DNA of 64,000 nucleotides, taken from Piromyces finnis (Eukaryota; Neocallimastigomycota; Neocallimastigomycetes; Neocallimastigales; Neocallimastigaceae). The notes under the pieces were generated by a model, which did not search any database, was not told the origin of the DNA, and saw only the letters and a list, made by a program, of their open reading frames with translations. This document shows positions 39,275-51,881 of this stretch, piece after piece. The position numbers were made by a program, and so were the translations under genes. The DNA is taken from positions 479,001 through 543,000 of the forward strand of contig MCFH01000014.1 in NCBI GenBank assembly GCA_002104945.1, written 5' to 3'. Positions within the stretch are counted from its first letter, which is position 1. The number at the start of each line of letters is the position of its first letter.

Positions 39275-39577
39275 AAAAATAAATAAAAAAATAAATAAAA
39301 AAATAAATAAAAATATATAAAATTATTTTTTTAAATTCTATTTTCATTATATACCATTTCGATACATTTTTTTCCTTTTATCTGTATAAATTTCGCTGAA
39401 TATATATATTATTAAATAAATATAAATATTTTAAAGATAACAGTATATATTATTATAATAAACATACATAAATGAAGTATCTAATTCTTCAGGTTCCTTA
39501 ACCAAGGGACTATTCTTAAGAGCAATTATGAATGCACGATCATATCTTATTACGTTATTTAATTGATTTATTTCCAT
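35719..39577 (-). CDS. EIF4ENIF1: 4E-T-like protein (eIF4E transporter homologue), mRNA repression/P-body factor
   Basis: Ten exons (39468-39577, 39355-39395, 39191-39232, 38963-39087, 38504-38897, 37061-38415, 36539-36929, 35956-36414, 35847-35881, 35719-35751) join to 2985 bases, 994 residues, near the animal 4E-T length. Support comes from several islands in a disordered protein: an N-terminal eIF4E-binding-like motif starting at Tyr12 (YDRAFII, close to YxxxxL-phi), EIPEWMNY (animal EPEWFS), FFDID, SKFSRFFSS (animal SRFSRWFS), and the extreme C-terminus YITVEELERQQMK (animal VISVDELEYRQ). An Arg/Asn/Asp-rich tract lies in exon 5, and the middle of exon 6 holds a poly-Pro repeat of PPNLPPP units. 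Exon 8 is Gln/Met/Pro-rich. In animals 4E-T links eIF4E to DDX6, LSM14 and CNOT and stabilises deadenylated mRNA. Assignment rests on short motifs only. Confidence 0.75.
39238..39310. repeat. (AAAT)n repeat inside intron 2 of the 4E-T-like gene
   Basis: About 70 bases of AAAT units with AAAAAAT variants lie between exons 39355-39395 and 39191-39232. Confidence 0.8.
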
Positions 39578-40613
39578 TTTTTTTTTAATTTATTACTACT
39601 AATTTATTATTGTGATGATTTTTATAATTATGCCTCTCTTTCTTTTTATTTTTATTATTATTATAATTTATTATTTATTTATTTATTTAATGAAAAAAAT
39701 AAATATGAAATAATAAAAAAAGGTAGTATAAAATTTAATTTTATTGAATATTATTTTTACTTTACTATTTATATGTATTTATTATTGCTAATAATAAGCG
39801 TTGTTTATTTTATTTTCTTAATAATAAAATAATTCTTTCGCTTTTAAAACAATAAATAATACTGTTTTTATTATATTTTATTTTATTTTTGATATTTATT
39901 TATGAAATTATTTTTAATCTTTTCTAAATAATATAACATAAATAAAAATAAATATTTTATTAATAAGAATATAAAAATTATTGGTTTTAATTTTATAATT
40001 TTATCAATTTAAAATAGATAAGCAATTACCTTTTTTTTTTATTTGCAGTTAACCTATACAAAAACTATTTGTTGACAATAATTTTATGAAGTAAATATAT
40101 TTAAAAAAATTTTTTTTTAGTACTTTTATTGAAATATTGAAATGTTATATTTATTTAAATACAAATATTAAATTTCATTTTTATATTTAATAGATTTTAT
40201 TTTTATTTTTATTTTTTTATTATTTTTAAATACAACTCCAGATTATATATTTAATTTAGTTGCATAAATATGAAAAAATCCTACTAATTGTTTGTTTGAA
40301 TTTGACATTCTTATTTGATTGATTTAAAATGAAAGTTTATGCATATTTTTTCTCATTTGCTTAATATTCATTTAATATTATTTTATGTTTATTTTAGAAA
40401 TTCATTTACTCATTCTAAATCTTGTTTTTATTTTTATATTTACTTGCTTGTTGCTTATTACTTTTAAATTAATGATAGATTTTTATTTTTATAAATAAAC
40501 TTTATATTTTAGATTAATGTATTACTTTGTTACAGCAATAGAATATGCTATATTGTAAAATTGGATTTTAATTATTGGTTTTTTTAAAGAGAAAAAAAGA
40601 TATAAATAAATAA

Positions 40614-40649
<36 letters not shown>

Positions 40650-41259
40650 GATTTAAAATATTTTAAAACAAAAGAGAAACAATATCAGAGAATAGAATAA
40701 ACTAATTTTATTATTAAATATTTTTATTAAAAATTTTTATTAATTATTTCATCAATATTTAATTAATTATAATTGTAAATCCATATTTTTTATATAGAAA
40801 AAAAGATATTAATTAAATTTGAAATTAATATTAACAAATATATTTTAATAAATTATTATTACTATATTTAAATTTATTTATTTAACTATTAATATATATT
40901 TATTCACATAAATCTATTTATTTTTACATAAATCTATAAATTTATGTACTAATATTATTAATTTATTTTTATGATTTATTTGATCAAGTCTATAGTATAG
41001 AAAAATACAAGCTCAACAAACAAAAATCATATTAAAAACATTATAAGATTATTTGTAAATAGTAAGTTTATTACTTATTTGATAGATTTATAGATTTATT
41101 AACAATGAATAATAATTATAAATAATTTATTAATTTTTTTTTTCTAACTAAATGTCAAATAATATTAACATTTTTTTTGCCGTTATTATGAATAGAAATA
41201 TATTATAGTATTTAATATTCTACTATAAATAATTGCTTTTACAGAGTAATCCCAAAAAC
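39578..41259. other. Intergenic 4E-T-RBM39; nothing recognised
   Basis: About 1.7 kb of AT-rich spacer between minus-strand genes, with a run of about 32 A at 40616-40647. Short open frames near 39563-39832 are low-complexity Phe/Tyr/Ile translations. Confidence 0.6.
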
Positions 41260-44200
41260 TTAATTAAACTTTTGTGGGAACATAGCATCAATAATATATG
41301 ATGCAGTTATTTGCTTTCCAGCAAAGAATCTTCCATTCAATGCATTTATTGCTGCTTGAGCTGATGATATATCTGCATATTTTATATAAACATTTCCCTT
41401 TAAACAATAATTTTTATATATTATTTATATTATTAATACCTTATTCAATTCAATGTATTATAAAAACAAACATACATGCGAACATAACATTGTAATATTT
41501 ACCTTACTATTTTTATTAACGACAATACTTAATATTTTTCCATATTTTGAACATTCTCCTCCTACTTCTTCTTCTATTTCATTTTCCCAACCTGGTTCAG
41601 TTTCCCTAATTATTTAAATTTGTTTATCATTAATAAACTAATAAATAATACAGCGAATTATTTTAATTTATAATATTTTATATACGTACTCATCTGGATT
41701 AAACATATTTGTTAATAAAATATTGGTTGTTATTGTTGGATTTTGAACTTTTCTATTAAATATTATTATTAAATAAAGTATTAAAATCTGTTAAATTAAA
41801 TATTAAATTTCTTCCTTAATTAATATAATGAAAAATTACACAAATGGTTGAACAACTGTTGGAAATTGCATTTCATCATCCCTTGAAAGTTTTTGCATTA
41901 AATCAGCTCTTTTGTATGAGTTCATAGAAAATCCAACGGTATCTATGAAAAACGAATTAATTACCATTTATAATTAATTATTTTTAAATTAAAAATATTA
42001 AAATTTTTGTTTAAATTTATTATGAAGCGTACCACCATCATCCATATTAAGATCTATGTTATTACTTGCTTTATCTGAAACCAAACCAACTTTTATCTAT
42101 TAATAATACAAATTAATTATCATTATCAACATTATTATTAAAAATTTAAATATCTTATTATACTATTAATTAAATACTTACAATTCTTCCTGCAAGTTCA
42201 TATCCATTCATTACTTCTAAAGCTTTTCTGGCGTCTTCTGCACGTTTGTATCTAAAAGAAAATATTTTTTTTACAAATAAATTTAATTATTTATCATTAA
42301 ATATTAAATTGAAAAATAAAATGAAAAATTCTAATTGCTTATTAATATTATTAATATTATTAATATTTACTGTATAAAGGCATATCCACATGATCTTCCA
42401 GTTTCTTGGTTAATGTGGAGTTTTACAAAATCTAGTTCCCCAAAGTTTTTGAATAATATCTTAAGATCTTCTTCAGTAATTTTAAAGTTTATTGAACCAA
42501 CATATAAACGTTTATATGATGTTTCCGATTCGTTTTGATCCTTGGTATTACTTTATAAATGAAAAAATGAAAAAAAAAATGAATAGTTTATTATTTATTT
42601 TATTTACCAAATTTATTAGTTTAATAACTTTTATTAGCATATTTTTTTTTTACCTGTATGGATTTATTTTTGAACGGTTATTATTAATAAAAGCAGCATT
42701 TGGATTTGAATTTACATTTTTTTCTGATTCAGTTCTTTGGACGATAATCGGTATACCAAGAAGAAGTTCATTGGATAATGTTAAAGCTTTTTCTACAGAT
42801 TCTTCATTTTCAAATTCAACATATCCAACACTTAATATTATAACCAAATTAATTAGTTTATTATACCAAGTAAATGATAATATTAAACAAAATAAATAAT
42901 ATTATTAATAAATTACCCTTTTGAACGTCTTGAATTTCTATCGGCAATGATTTTTACATCGGAGACTTTTCCTACTTTTGAAAAGAATTCTCTAAGTTCA
43001 CTATTTCTTAACTTTGCAGAAAGTTGCATTACAAAAACTGTACGACGATCTCTATCTGCTTCAGATATTTCGGCGTTATCAATTCTTTTTTGGTAACAAA
43101 AAATAAAAACAAAAATAAAAAAAAATAATATATTTTAATATTTTCATTTAATGTTTTTATATAATTCAATTCATTTTATAAATTAAACTTTTAATAATTT
43201 TATTGCAAAAGTAATAATTTTCCTTTAAATTCATTTTATAAATGAAATTTATTTGAGAATATTATTTTAAATAATATAATATATATATTAATTTAATTTA
43301 AATTTTAAATTTTATTTTCAGTAATTTACCTTTCTACTGAAGTATTACGGGGACTACGACTGCGAGTGCGACTACGACTATGACTACGACTGCGACTTCT
43401 TCTTCTTCTTGAGATTGAACGACTTCTTCTCTCTGATCTATATGAATGTGAACGTGAACTATGACGATCATATGAGCGACTTCTTCTTCTACTACTTCTA
43501 TGTCTATGATGAGAATGTCTGTGTGATGATCTTGAACTATGTCTACTTTTATGAGATCTTGAATGATGTCTTTTTTTTTTTTTTTTTTTTTTTTATTTTC
43601 ATTTATAAATAAATATGTAATTTTGGATTAACATTTTTTTTTTTAAAAAATTTATAATTTAAATAAATAATTATTATATATATTTTATAATAAAACCGAA
43701 AATAAAAACAACAATAATAAAGATTATATTATGAAATTAAAATATTTTTAAAATTAGTTACATAATTTATTTCACAATCATAAATATAAATGTAATTAAT
43801 ATTTTCTTATATGAAATATATCATCTAAAGTGTGTAATATTAATTTTTTATATTAATTAATAATATATTTAATTGTATTCTTTAAATGGATTATATTATA
43901 ATTATTTTGATTTTACTATTTTCTATTTTATTTTCATTTTACCTTTTCCTCTCTTTTTCGTCTCTTTCGTCTCTTTCTTCTCTTTCCTCTTTTTCTTCTT
44001 TTTCTTCAATTCCATTTTCTTCTTCTTGTTGTTTTTGATCCTTATTTTCTTTTATTTCTTGTTGATCTACTGATATTTCATCTTCTGGTTTTTTATTTTT
44101 TTCTGAATCAATTATTTTTGAAGTTTCTTTTTCTATTGGATTAAATATCTATATTAATTAAAATTATTAAATAAATGATTTAATATTAGTAAACGACACG

Positions 44201-44289
44201 ACCATATCTTAATAATAAGTATAAATAGTGTATACCATTTCATTTTTATATGGCGCTTCTAACAAAGCTTCTACATCTAAATCTGACAT
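41260..44289 (-). CDS. RBM39: RBM39/CAPER-alpha splicing factor (RS domain, two RRMs and a UHM)
   Basis: Twelve exons (44236-44289, 43943-44148, 43330-43569, 42917-43084, 42654-42830, 42371-42550, 42182-42251, 42033-42096, 41840-41942, 41690-41752, 41503-41605, 41260-41397) give 1566 bases, 521 residues. The start [13 protein letters not shown] is typical of the family. A Glu/Lys-rich stretch is followed by an RS domain (about residues 88-165). RRM1 runs about 182-260 ([31 protein letters not shown]), RRM2 about 297-375 ([23 protein letters not shown]), and the C-terminal UHM about 440-515 ([30 protein letters not shown], and GRFFAGK with Arg499 and Phe501 for binding ULM tryptophans). RBM39 acts in early 3' splice-site recognition with U2AF65 and SF3B1. 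The length and domain order match animal RBM39 closely. Confidence 0.96.
43762..43824 (-). other. Possible cryptic (poison) exon in RBM39 intron 2
   Basis: On the minus strand, intron 2 contains an ACTTTAG acceptor ending at 43825 and a GTAACT donor at 43761-43756 that would frame a 63-base exon. Read in the phase set by exon 2, it gives AGA then TGA, an immediate stop. This is a sequence possibility only. Confidence 0.2.
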
Positions 44290-44989
44290 TTTTATATTAG
44301 TACTGTTAAAAAATAATTTTTTTTTAAAATAAAAATTAATATATTGTAACTTAGAAATTTAGAATTTGACAGAAAATTTATTAATTTTTTTTTAATATAT
44401 AAATAAATATTTAAATAAATAGATAGATAAATAAATTAATAATTAAATAAATAGAAAAAAATTGTATATTTTATAATAATAGTACAGAAAAAGATAAAAG
44501 AAGAGTAAAATAAAGTATATTTTAAATTTATGGAAACAATTTTTAGCTCTTAATAAAATAATCTTCTTATAGTAGAAATCTTTATATATATGCAATATTA
44601 TGTTGTATATACAAATATATATAAGTTATATAAATTTTATGGTTAATTTTAAAATTAAGAAAATAGCTATAGATTAAATAAATAAGTAGCTATATATTAA
44701 GATTTAGTATGTTTCATCCAAGATTTATATATAATAAAAATTTCTAAGCAAAATTAATTAATAATTTATATATATTTAAATTCTTTTATTAAAAATAATA
44801 GTAAAAAATAGTAAAAATAATATAATAAAATAAAAGTATTATTAATAAACGATTATGATTATATAATATTCCTTTTTAAAATTAAAGTTTTATAAAAGAA
44901 TATTAATATAAATAGTTACTTATATAAATATTATTAAATTCAATTAATATATTATACTATTAATTAATATATTTCTATATTTAACGAAA
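44290..44989. other. 700-bp divergent promoter region (RBM39 / PCI-protein gene)
   Basis: Separates the starts of two divergent genes, so both core promoters must lie here. It is AT-rich throughout with TATA-like strings everywhere, and no single element stands out. Confidence 0.55.
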
Positions 44990-47192
44990 ATGAACGTAAA
45001 TGATTCTAATTCAATGAATATTAGTGATGCTTATTCATTTTGTTCTAAATTATCTGAAATAGTAGATAAAAAAGATGAAATTAATTTTACAATAATATTT
45101 AATCCTGAAGAATTAGATGAAAATGAGTATAATACTTTAGTTGATAATTTAAATTCATTAGTAAGTATACTATTATTATATGTTTGAATGATAGAGATTT
45201 TATTTATAAATCTTTTTTTTTTCTTTTCATTATTATATATAACTTAATTGATTATTTAAAGGATAATGAAATTATTAGAGAAATAATAGACAGTTTTCCA
45301 AATCTCGAGTTATATGACAATTTTATAATATCATATTTTCATCTTGTAAAAAACTGGGATTATAATGATAACAATAAATTGTTTGAATTATATAGAAAAT
45401 TATATATGTAATAAATAAAAAAAAATACAGTATATTAATAATATATGTTAGTAAATATATATTAAATATAGTAAAATATTTTAAAGTAACAATACATATC
45501 AATTCTTATTCTATAATATCATAGTGATTTTATTCAAGTTTTCAGTTATACTTGGCATATAATTCTTTTAAAGTCCTTATCAAGAAGCATTATTCAATTG
45601 GCATTTCTTGTAAATATTATTTTAATCCTAATATAAGTTTGTTCTTAGTAACAATTTAAACATAAATTTCATTAATAATATTAATATAAAATTTATATTT
45701 AAATTAAAAGTGTGATTTATCTCCTGAAAATAAAGTAAAAAACTACCCAAAAATAGAAGAAGCTTCACGTCTCTTTAGCAGAATGTTTAATGCAGTAGTT
45801 AATGATAGGTAGCATTTTATTAAAAAATTTAATGTAATAAGAATTTAAGTAGAAAAACAAAAATCTAAATATAAATAAATACACTTTTCCTTTTTAAATT
45901 ATAAAATAGAGAATCATTAGAAAATTCTAAAAAAATGAGCGCATACTTTATTACTAATTTGGCTTTTAAAACATATTTTAAAGTAAATATTATGTTAAAT
46001 ATAATTAAATAATTAAATACACATATATAAAAAAATAATATTATAATCAAATAGCTAATGAGAAAAATCTAAAGATAAAAAATTTTAATTTATGCCAATC
46101 TTTTATTCAAAAATTAAAACAATATGATTTGGACAAAGAAAATTTTTACAAATTTCCTCTTGCAGATCAAGTAACCTTTTCATATTATAATGGAAGATTA
46201 AATTTATATAATGAAAAAGTTATAAGTGTAATTAATTCTTTATATATATGAAAAATTAAAAATTATTTTATTTATAATAAATTTATTTCTTATATGATAA
46301 TAATAAGCATTAATATACTATTATATATAATTAGGCAGAAAAGCATTTATATCATGCGTATATAAATTGCTCAGATGATGTTGAATGTCAAAAAAACAAA
46401 AGGTATGTAGTTATTATAATAATATCTGTATATAAATATATTATTATTATAAATATTATTTACATTTTTTATTCTAATAGCAAATTCTTTTTGTTACCAA
46501 AGATTAATATTTTTATATTTATTAGTAACACGACTTATACTGGGAAAGTTTCCAAATGAATTTTTACTAAGAAAATACGGCTATTATGAATATTTTATTG
46601 ATTTAATAAAATCAATTAAACAAGGAAATTTCAAATCATATAATGAGATTTTGAAGAAACAACAGAATTGGTTTATTCGAAAAGGCATTTATATTATCTT
46701 AAAGAAACAAATGAATACTATAATGTATCGAAATCTAATTATGAAAGTGTATGATATATAATATATAATATAATATGTATTTTGAAACCAATATTGCTTT
46801 TATGAAGCTCTAATATATATGTAATTTAAAATATGATATAATATCTAAATTTGATAGATTCACTATTACAACAGAAGGAAGAAAACCATTAATAACATAT
46901 CATAGTTTAATAAAGGCATTTAAAATTGCAGGAATAGATGATTTTGATTTAGATGATGTTGAATGTGTTGCTGTCTCTTTAATTCACAAAGTATATATAA
47001 TATATATATATATTTCATTTACTATTTATTTTATATTTATTATATCTATAATTGGATTAAATTTAATGATTTATTAATTTTAAATTGGAATAGGGTTATA
47101 TGAAGGCTTTTGTAAATAATGAAACACAAATTATATATTTATCAAAAAAAGAACCGTTTCCAAATCCCTTCAAAAGAAATTCCTTCAATTAA
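44990..47192 (+). CDS. PCI-domain protein of the PCID2/Thp1/Csn12 family
   Basis: Ten exons (44990-45160, 45262-45407, 45525-45609, 45711-45808, 45910-45982, 46063-46218, 46335-46402, 46503-46748, 46858-46990, 47094-47192) total 1275 bases, 424 residues. Helical repeats (LFSRMFNAVVNDR, SAYFITNLAFKTYFK, NFNLCQSFIQKL) lead into the PCI module: VTFSYYNGRLNLYNEK, then AEKHLYHAYINC, QKNKRLIFLYLLVTRLILG, NWFIRKGIYIILKKQM and the winged-helix RNLIMKVFTITTE to GYMKAFVNNETQIIYLSKKEPFP. The family includes PCID2/Thp1 of TREX-2 (mRNA export at the nuclear pore) and Csn12; the sequence alone does not separate them, though the ending resembles PCID2. Introns 5 and 7 need acceptors downstream of more canonical TAGs, and intron 6 uses a GTTATA donor, so these junctions are less certain. 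Confidence 0.82.
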
Positions 47193-47792
47193 ATATAATA
47201 AAAGATTTATTATTTTTATATCTATTTATATTCATTTTATTTTTATTTTTTTTTACTTACATTATAAAATAAAAAAATATTTTATAGAATTTTGTATATA
47301 ATTTTATTATATATATTTGTAATTTCCATAATAAAAGTATTTATATATTGAATAAACAATAAACATTATAGAAGATAAAAATAAATACTACTATTTAATG
47401 TCTTTTCTTTGGTTATTAAATTTTTAAATGTTTTAAAACACTAAAATTACAAACAAGCAAAAATAAATATTTTAATTATAATTAAAATTAAAATTATAAT
47501 TTATAAGTAAGTTATATGATTATTATAATAATATTATATATTAGAGATAAACCAATCGTTATAAAGAAATCATTTATATATAGTTAATAAAATAAAAATT
47601 TAATTTAAAAAAATATCTTTAAAATTTTTAATTTTTGTGGTAAAATAAATAGTATTTTTTCTTTACCATAACCATACATATTCACATTTAAAGATAATAA
47701 TAAACAATAAAAAATAATAAAAACAAGTATATAAGTATATAATAAAAATAAAAATAAATTTTTAATATTACTTAATATCATTATTCCTTAAG
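47193..47792. other. Intergenic; nothing recognised
   Basis: AT-rich spacer between two plus-strand genes. The short open frame continuing past 47192 is noise. Confidence 0.6.
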
Positions 47793-48907
47793 ATGGGTCA
47801 TTTAATTACATTAGGTATTTTATAATTCATTTATATATATTAATAATTTTTTTTTTTTTTTAATATAATAGCTTTTTTTTTTTTTTTTTCTCATGTGCAA
47901 TTTATATTAATTTTTTTTTTCTTTATTTTTATACAAAATAAAACAGCTGTTGCCCAATTAAATCAATGGGCTTTAGATTTTGAAGGAAATTGTGAAAGAA
48001 TTATTGAAAGTATTAGAATTGCAAAGGAAAAGGGTGCAACTTTTAGAGTTGGTCCAGAATTAGAAATTTGGTATTTATAATTATTATTAATAATTCATTA
48101 TTTATGTTATTTTTTAATAATTAAATAAAAATTTATTATATACAAATAGTGGTTATGGATGCAATGATCATTTTCTTGAAAGTAAATGCATATATTTATA
48201 TATAAATATAAATAGTTTAAGAATAAATAAAATTAATGTATAAATTTCATATAAATATCAAAAATATTTAAAAAGGCGATACATATCTTCATTCATGGGA
48301 AGTTTTAGCTAAAATTATGAAATCTGAAGAGGCTCAAAATATTTTAATTGATATCGGAATGTAATATATAATATTATTTTAAAGATAAAGTCATTGAAAA
48401 TATATACTTTTAAAAGGTAATAATAATTTAACAAATATAATTATATTCAATTCATTTTATTAAGGCCAGTTGTCCACAAGGATGTTAAATATAATTGCCG
48501 TGTCTTTTTCTACAATAAAAAGATTTTATTAATTCGACCAAAATTACATTTAGCAAATGATGGTAATTATCGTGAAGCTCGTTGGTTTACTCCATGGACT
48601 AAATACAGAACTGTTGAAGAACATTCATTACCAAGAATGATTAGAGAAATTACAGAACAAGTAAATTGAATTATATTTTTATATTAGTAATAATTAGTAT
48701 ATATATATATTATAAAAATTGTAATAATCAATATAATGAATTAATATATAATATAATTATTGATATATTTAGACTACTGTTCCATTTGGTGATGGTGTTA
48801 TTGCTACTATTGATACTGTAATTGGTACTGAATTATGTGAAGAATTATTTACTCCAAATAGGTTAATATATTTTATAATATCAACTAAATTAAATCAAAT
48901 TACATTA

Positions 48908-48954
<47 letters not shown>

Positions 48955-51400
48955 TAAAAATAAAATCAAAGTCCACATATTGGAATGAGTTTAGATGGTG
49001 TTGAAATTTTCTCAAATAGTAGCTGTAGTCATCATGAATTAAGAAAATTAAACAAAAGATTAGATCTTATTAGAAGCGCTACTCAAAAGGTAGGAAATAT
49101 TCACCATGTTAATTAGTAAATTATTAAAATTGATTTCTTTAATACAATCAATACTGATTTATTTATTTTCTTAGTGTGGTGGTGTTTACTTATATTCTAA
49201 TCAAAAAGGATGTGATGGTGAACGTTTGTATTATGATGGTTCTTCTTTAATTGCTATTAATGGTGACGTTATCGCTCAAGGAACTCAATTCTCTTTAAAT
49301 GATATTGTAATAAATAAATAAATAAATAAATAGAAATAATTCCTTTTTATTCTTTTTTAATTATTGAATTTAAATATAATATAAATATTTTTAGGAAGTA
49401 ATTACCTCAACAATTGATATTGAAGATGTAAGAGCTTATCGTGGTGCTTCTCATAGTAGAGGTGTTCAAGCTGCTAATTCTCCAAGTTACCCAAGATGCT
49501 ACGTTGATTTTTGCTTATCACAAGATGGACCAATCAGTTCTTATATCAACTTAAAGCCAACTAAACCAATTGAAACCAGAATATATTCTGCTGAAGAAGA
49601 AATTAGGTATTTAAATATTAAATTTTTATATATAGATTTTTATATAATTTACTTAAAATGTAATTTGTATTTAATTACATATAGTTTAGGTCCAGCTTGC
49701 TGGTTATGGGATTATTTAAGAAGATCAAAATCTGGAGGTTTTTTCCTTCCATTAAGTGGTGGTATTGATAGTTGTTCAACTGCATTAATTGTTTATTCCA
49801 TGTGTAATTTAGTTGTCGAGGCTGCTAAAAATAATAGTAAACTATTTATATTATTATATATAATTTAAAATTAATGTTATTCGTAATTAAAAGTATAAAA
49901 TATTATTTTATGAATGATAGATACTCAAGTTATTAAAGATTGTAGAGTTATTATTGGTGAGCCAAATTCTGATTACATTCCAACTGACCCAAGAGAATTT
50001 TCAAAGTAATTTTTTTTTTCCCATTTTTTATAAAAAATCTGTTTAAATATAAATTATTAATTTTCAAAAAATTAAATGCTTTCCAATAGCCGTATTTTCC
50101 ATACTTGTTATATGAGAACCAAAAATTCTGGTGAAGAAACTCGTAGTAGAGCTAAAGAACTTGCAGAAAAAATTGGATGGTTAATATATTTTAATGCTTA
50201 ATTAGAATTTTATCACATGAAGTGAATAATTTACTAAAATAATACAATATAATAAACATATATATTTTAGTTATCACCTTGATGTTAATATTGATACTAT
50301 TGTTGCAGCATTCCTTTCATTGTTTTTATTAATTACTGGTAAAACTCCACAATTTAAAGTTTTCGGAGGTACATTTACTGAAAATCAAGCTTTACAAAAC
50401 ATTCAAGTATGCAGATTAAATGAAAGATTAAAAATCCAAAGTTAATAGATAAACTAACTATATATGTATAAATAGGCTCGTATTAGAATGGTTTTAGCTT
50501 ATATGCTTGCTCAATTATTATTATGGTGTAGAGGTAAACCAGGATCACTTCTTGTTCTTGGTAGTGCAAATGTTGATGAATGGTAAGCCATCATTAAATT
50601 TATATAGTTTATTTATTGTAACAATATTAATTTATAAAAATTAAATTAATATTTATATGTAAAATATGATAGTCTTAGAGGTTATTTAACAAAATACGAT
50701 TGTTCAAGTGCAGATCTTAATCCTATTGGTGGTATTAGTAAAAAAGATTTAAGAGGCTACATTAAATTCATGGGTCAAAAATACAACATGCCATTATTAA
50801 ACAGTTTCTTAGATGCCCCACCAACAGCTGAATTAGAACCACTTACCGAAAATCATGTTCAAAAGGATGAAGTATGCTTATACTTTATTACTTATATATA
50901 TTATATTATCTTAGCAAATTATTATTTTATAATAACTGTTTTTAACTATTAGGTTGATATGGGAATGACTTATGATGAACTTTCAACATTCGGAAGAAAA
51001 AGAAAGATTGAAAAGTGTGGACCATACTCTATGTTTTCAAAACTTGTTCAAGAAATGGGTGATCGTCTTAAGCCAACTGAAATTGCTGAAAAGGTTAAGA
51101 GATTCTTCTTCTATTACTCAATCAATCGTCATAAGCAAACTGTTATTACACCATCTCTTCATTGTGGTAATTATTAATTATTAAATAAAATAATATATTA
51201 AATAATAGTTAATATTAAAAATTATTATATATAATTAATATTAAAATAAAAATAAAATAACAAAAAATATTATAGAATCTTACAGTCCAGATGATAATCG
51301 ATTTGATTTAAGACCATTCTTATATAATGCTAGATGGACTTGGCAATTCAGAAAAATTGATGAAACCGCTGCTTTAATTGAAAAGCAAAAAGAAGAATAA
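47793..51400 (+). CDS. NADSYN1: Glutamine-dependent NAD+ synthetase
   Basis: Seventeen exons (47793-47814, 47947-48070, 48150-48181, 48276-48360, 48465-48660, 48773-48861, 48972-49089, 49175-49306, 49395-49606, 49685-49836, 49921-50005, 50090-50179, 50271-50406, 50476-50582, 50673-50871, 50953-51166, 51276-51400) give 2118 bases, 705 residues, like human (706) and yeast Qns1 (714). The N-terminal nitrilase-type glutaminase domain carries the triad Glu45 (GPELEICG), Lys114 ([10 protein letters not shown]) and Cys175 (GTELCEE), the same positions as the human enzyme. The C-terminal synthetase has the ATP PP-loop SGGIDS at 361-366, [27 protein letters not shown] and the closing NARWTWQFR. It converts nicotinic acid adenine dinucleotide to NAD+ using glutamine-derived ammonia. 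The 22-base first exon is unusual but keeps [19 protein letters not shown] intact. Confidence 0.97.
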
Positions 51401-51881
51401 ACTTAAGTTTATTTATTTATTTTTTTTTTATATAATCCTTTTTATTTTAAAATTTATGAAAATAATTTACTGAAAAACAAGGATTTATTATTAAGATCTT
51501 TTTAATCTATAAAAATTGGTGGTATATTCTATTAATTAAAAAGTTTAAGATGTATTAAACCAAAAAAAACTATAAATAAAACAAATAAATAATTAAATTA
51601 ATTTTGCAAAATTAATTTTTAATAAAAATTTAATTACATAAAAAAAATTATAAAAATTAATGTAGTTGTTAACTTTATTTAATATAAATAAAAAAATTAG
51701 TAAGAACCTTTTTTTTTTTTTTTAATTATTAATCAATTTACATACATATATAAATTGATATTAGTATTGATTTTGATGAATTAATAATAATATTAATAAT
51801 AATAAAAGAGAGAGAGAGAAAAAAAAAAGAATAGTAATAGAATATATATAAATAAGGGAATAAATAAATAAATAAATAAAA
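51401..51881. other. Intergenic with AG and AAAT microsatellites before the hydrolase
   Basis: AT-rich; contains AGAGAGAG at about 51808-51818 and an AAAT repeat at 51861-51880 immediately 5' of the next start codon. Confidence 0.6.

Noticed and set aside
39563-39832. An 89-codon plus-strand open frame rich in Phe and Tyr
   Set aside because: Low-complexity translation of T-rich DNA partly overlapping the 4E-T start; no recognisable domain.
42492-42899. A 135-codon plus-strand open frame across the RBM39 gene
   Set aside because: It is antisense to RBM39 exons and introns; the minus-strand spliced reading gives a full conserved protein.
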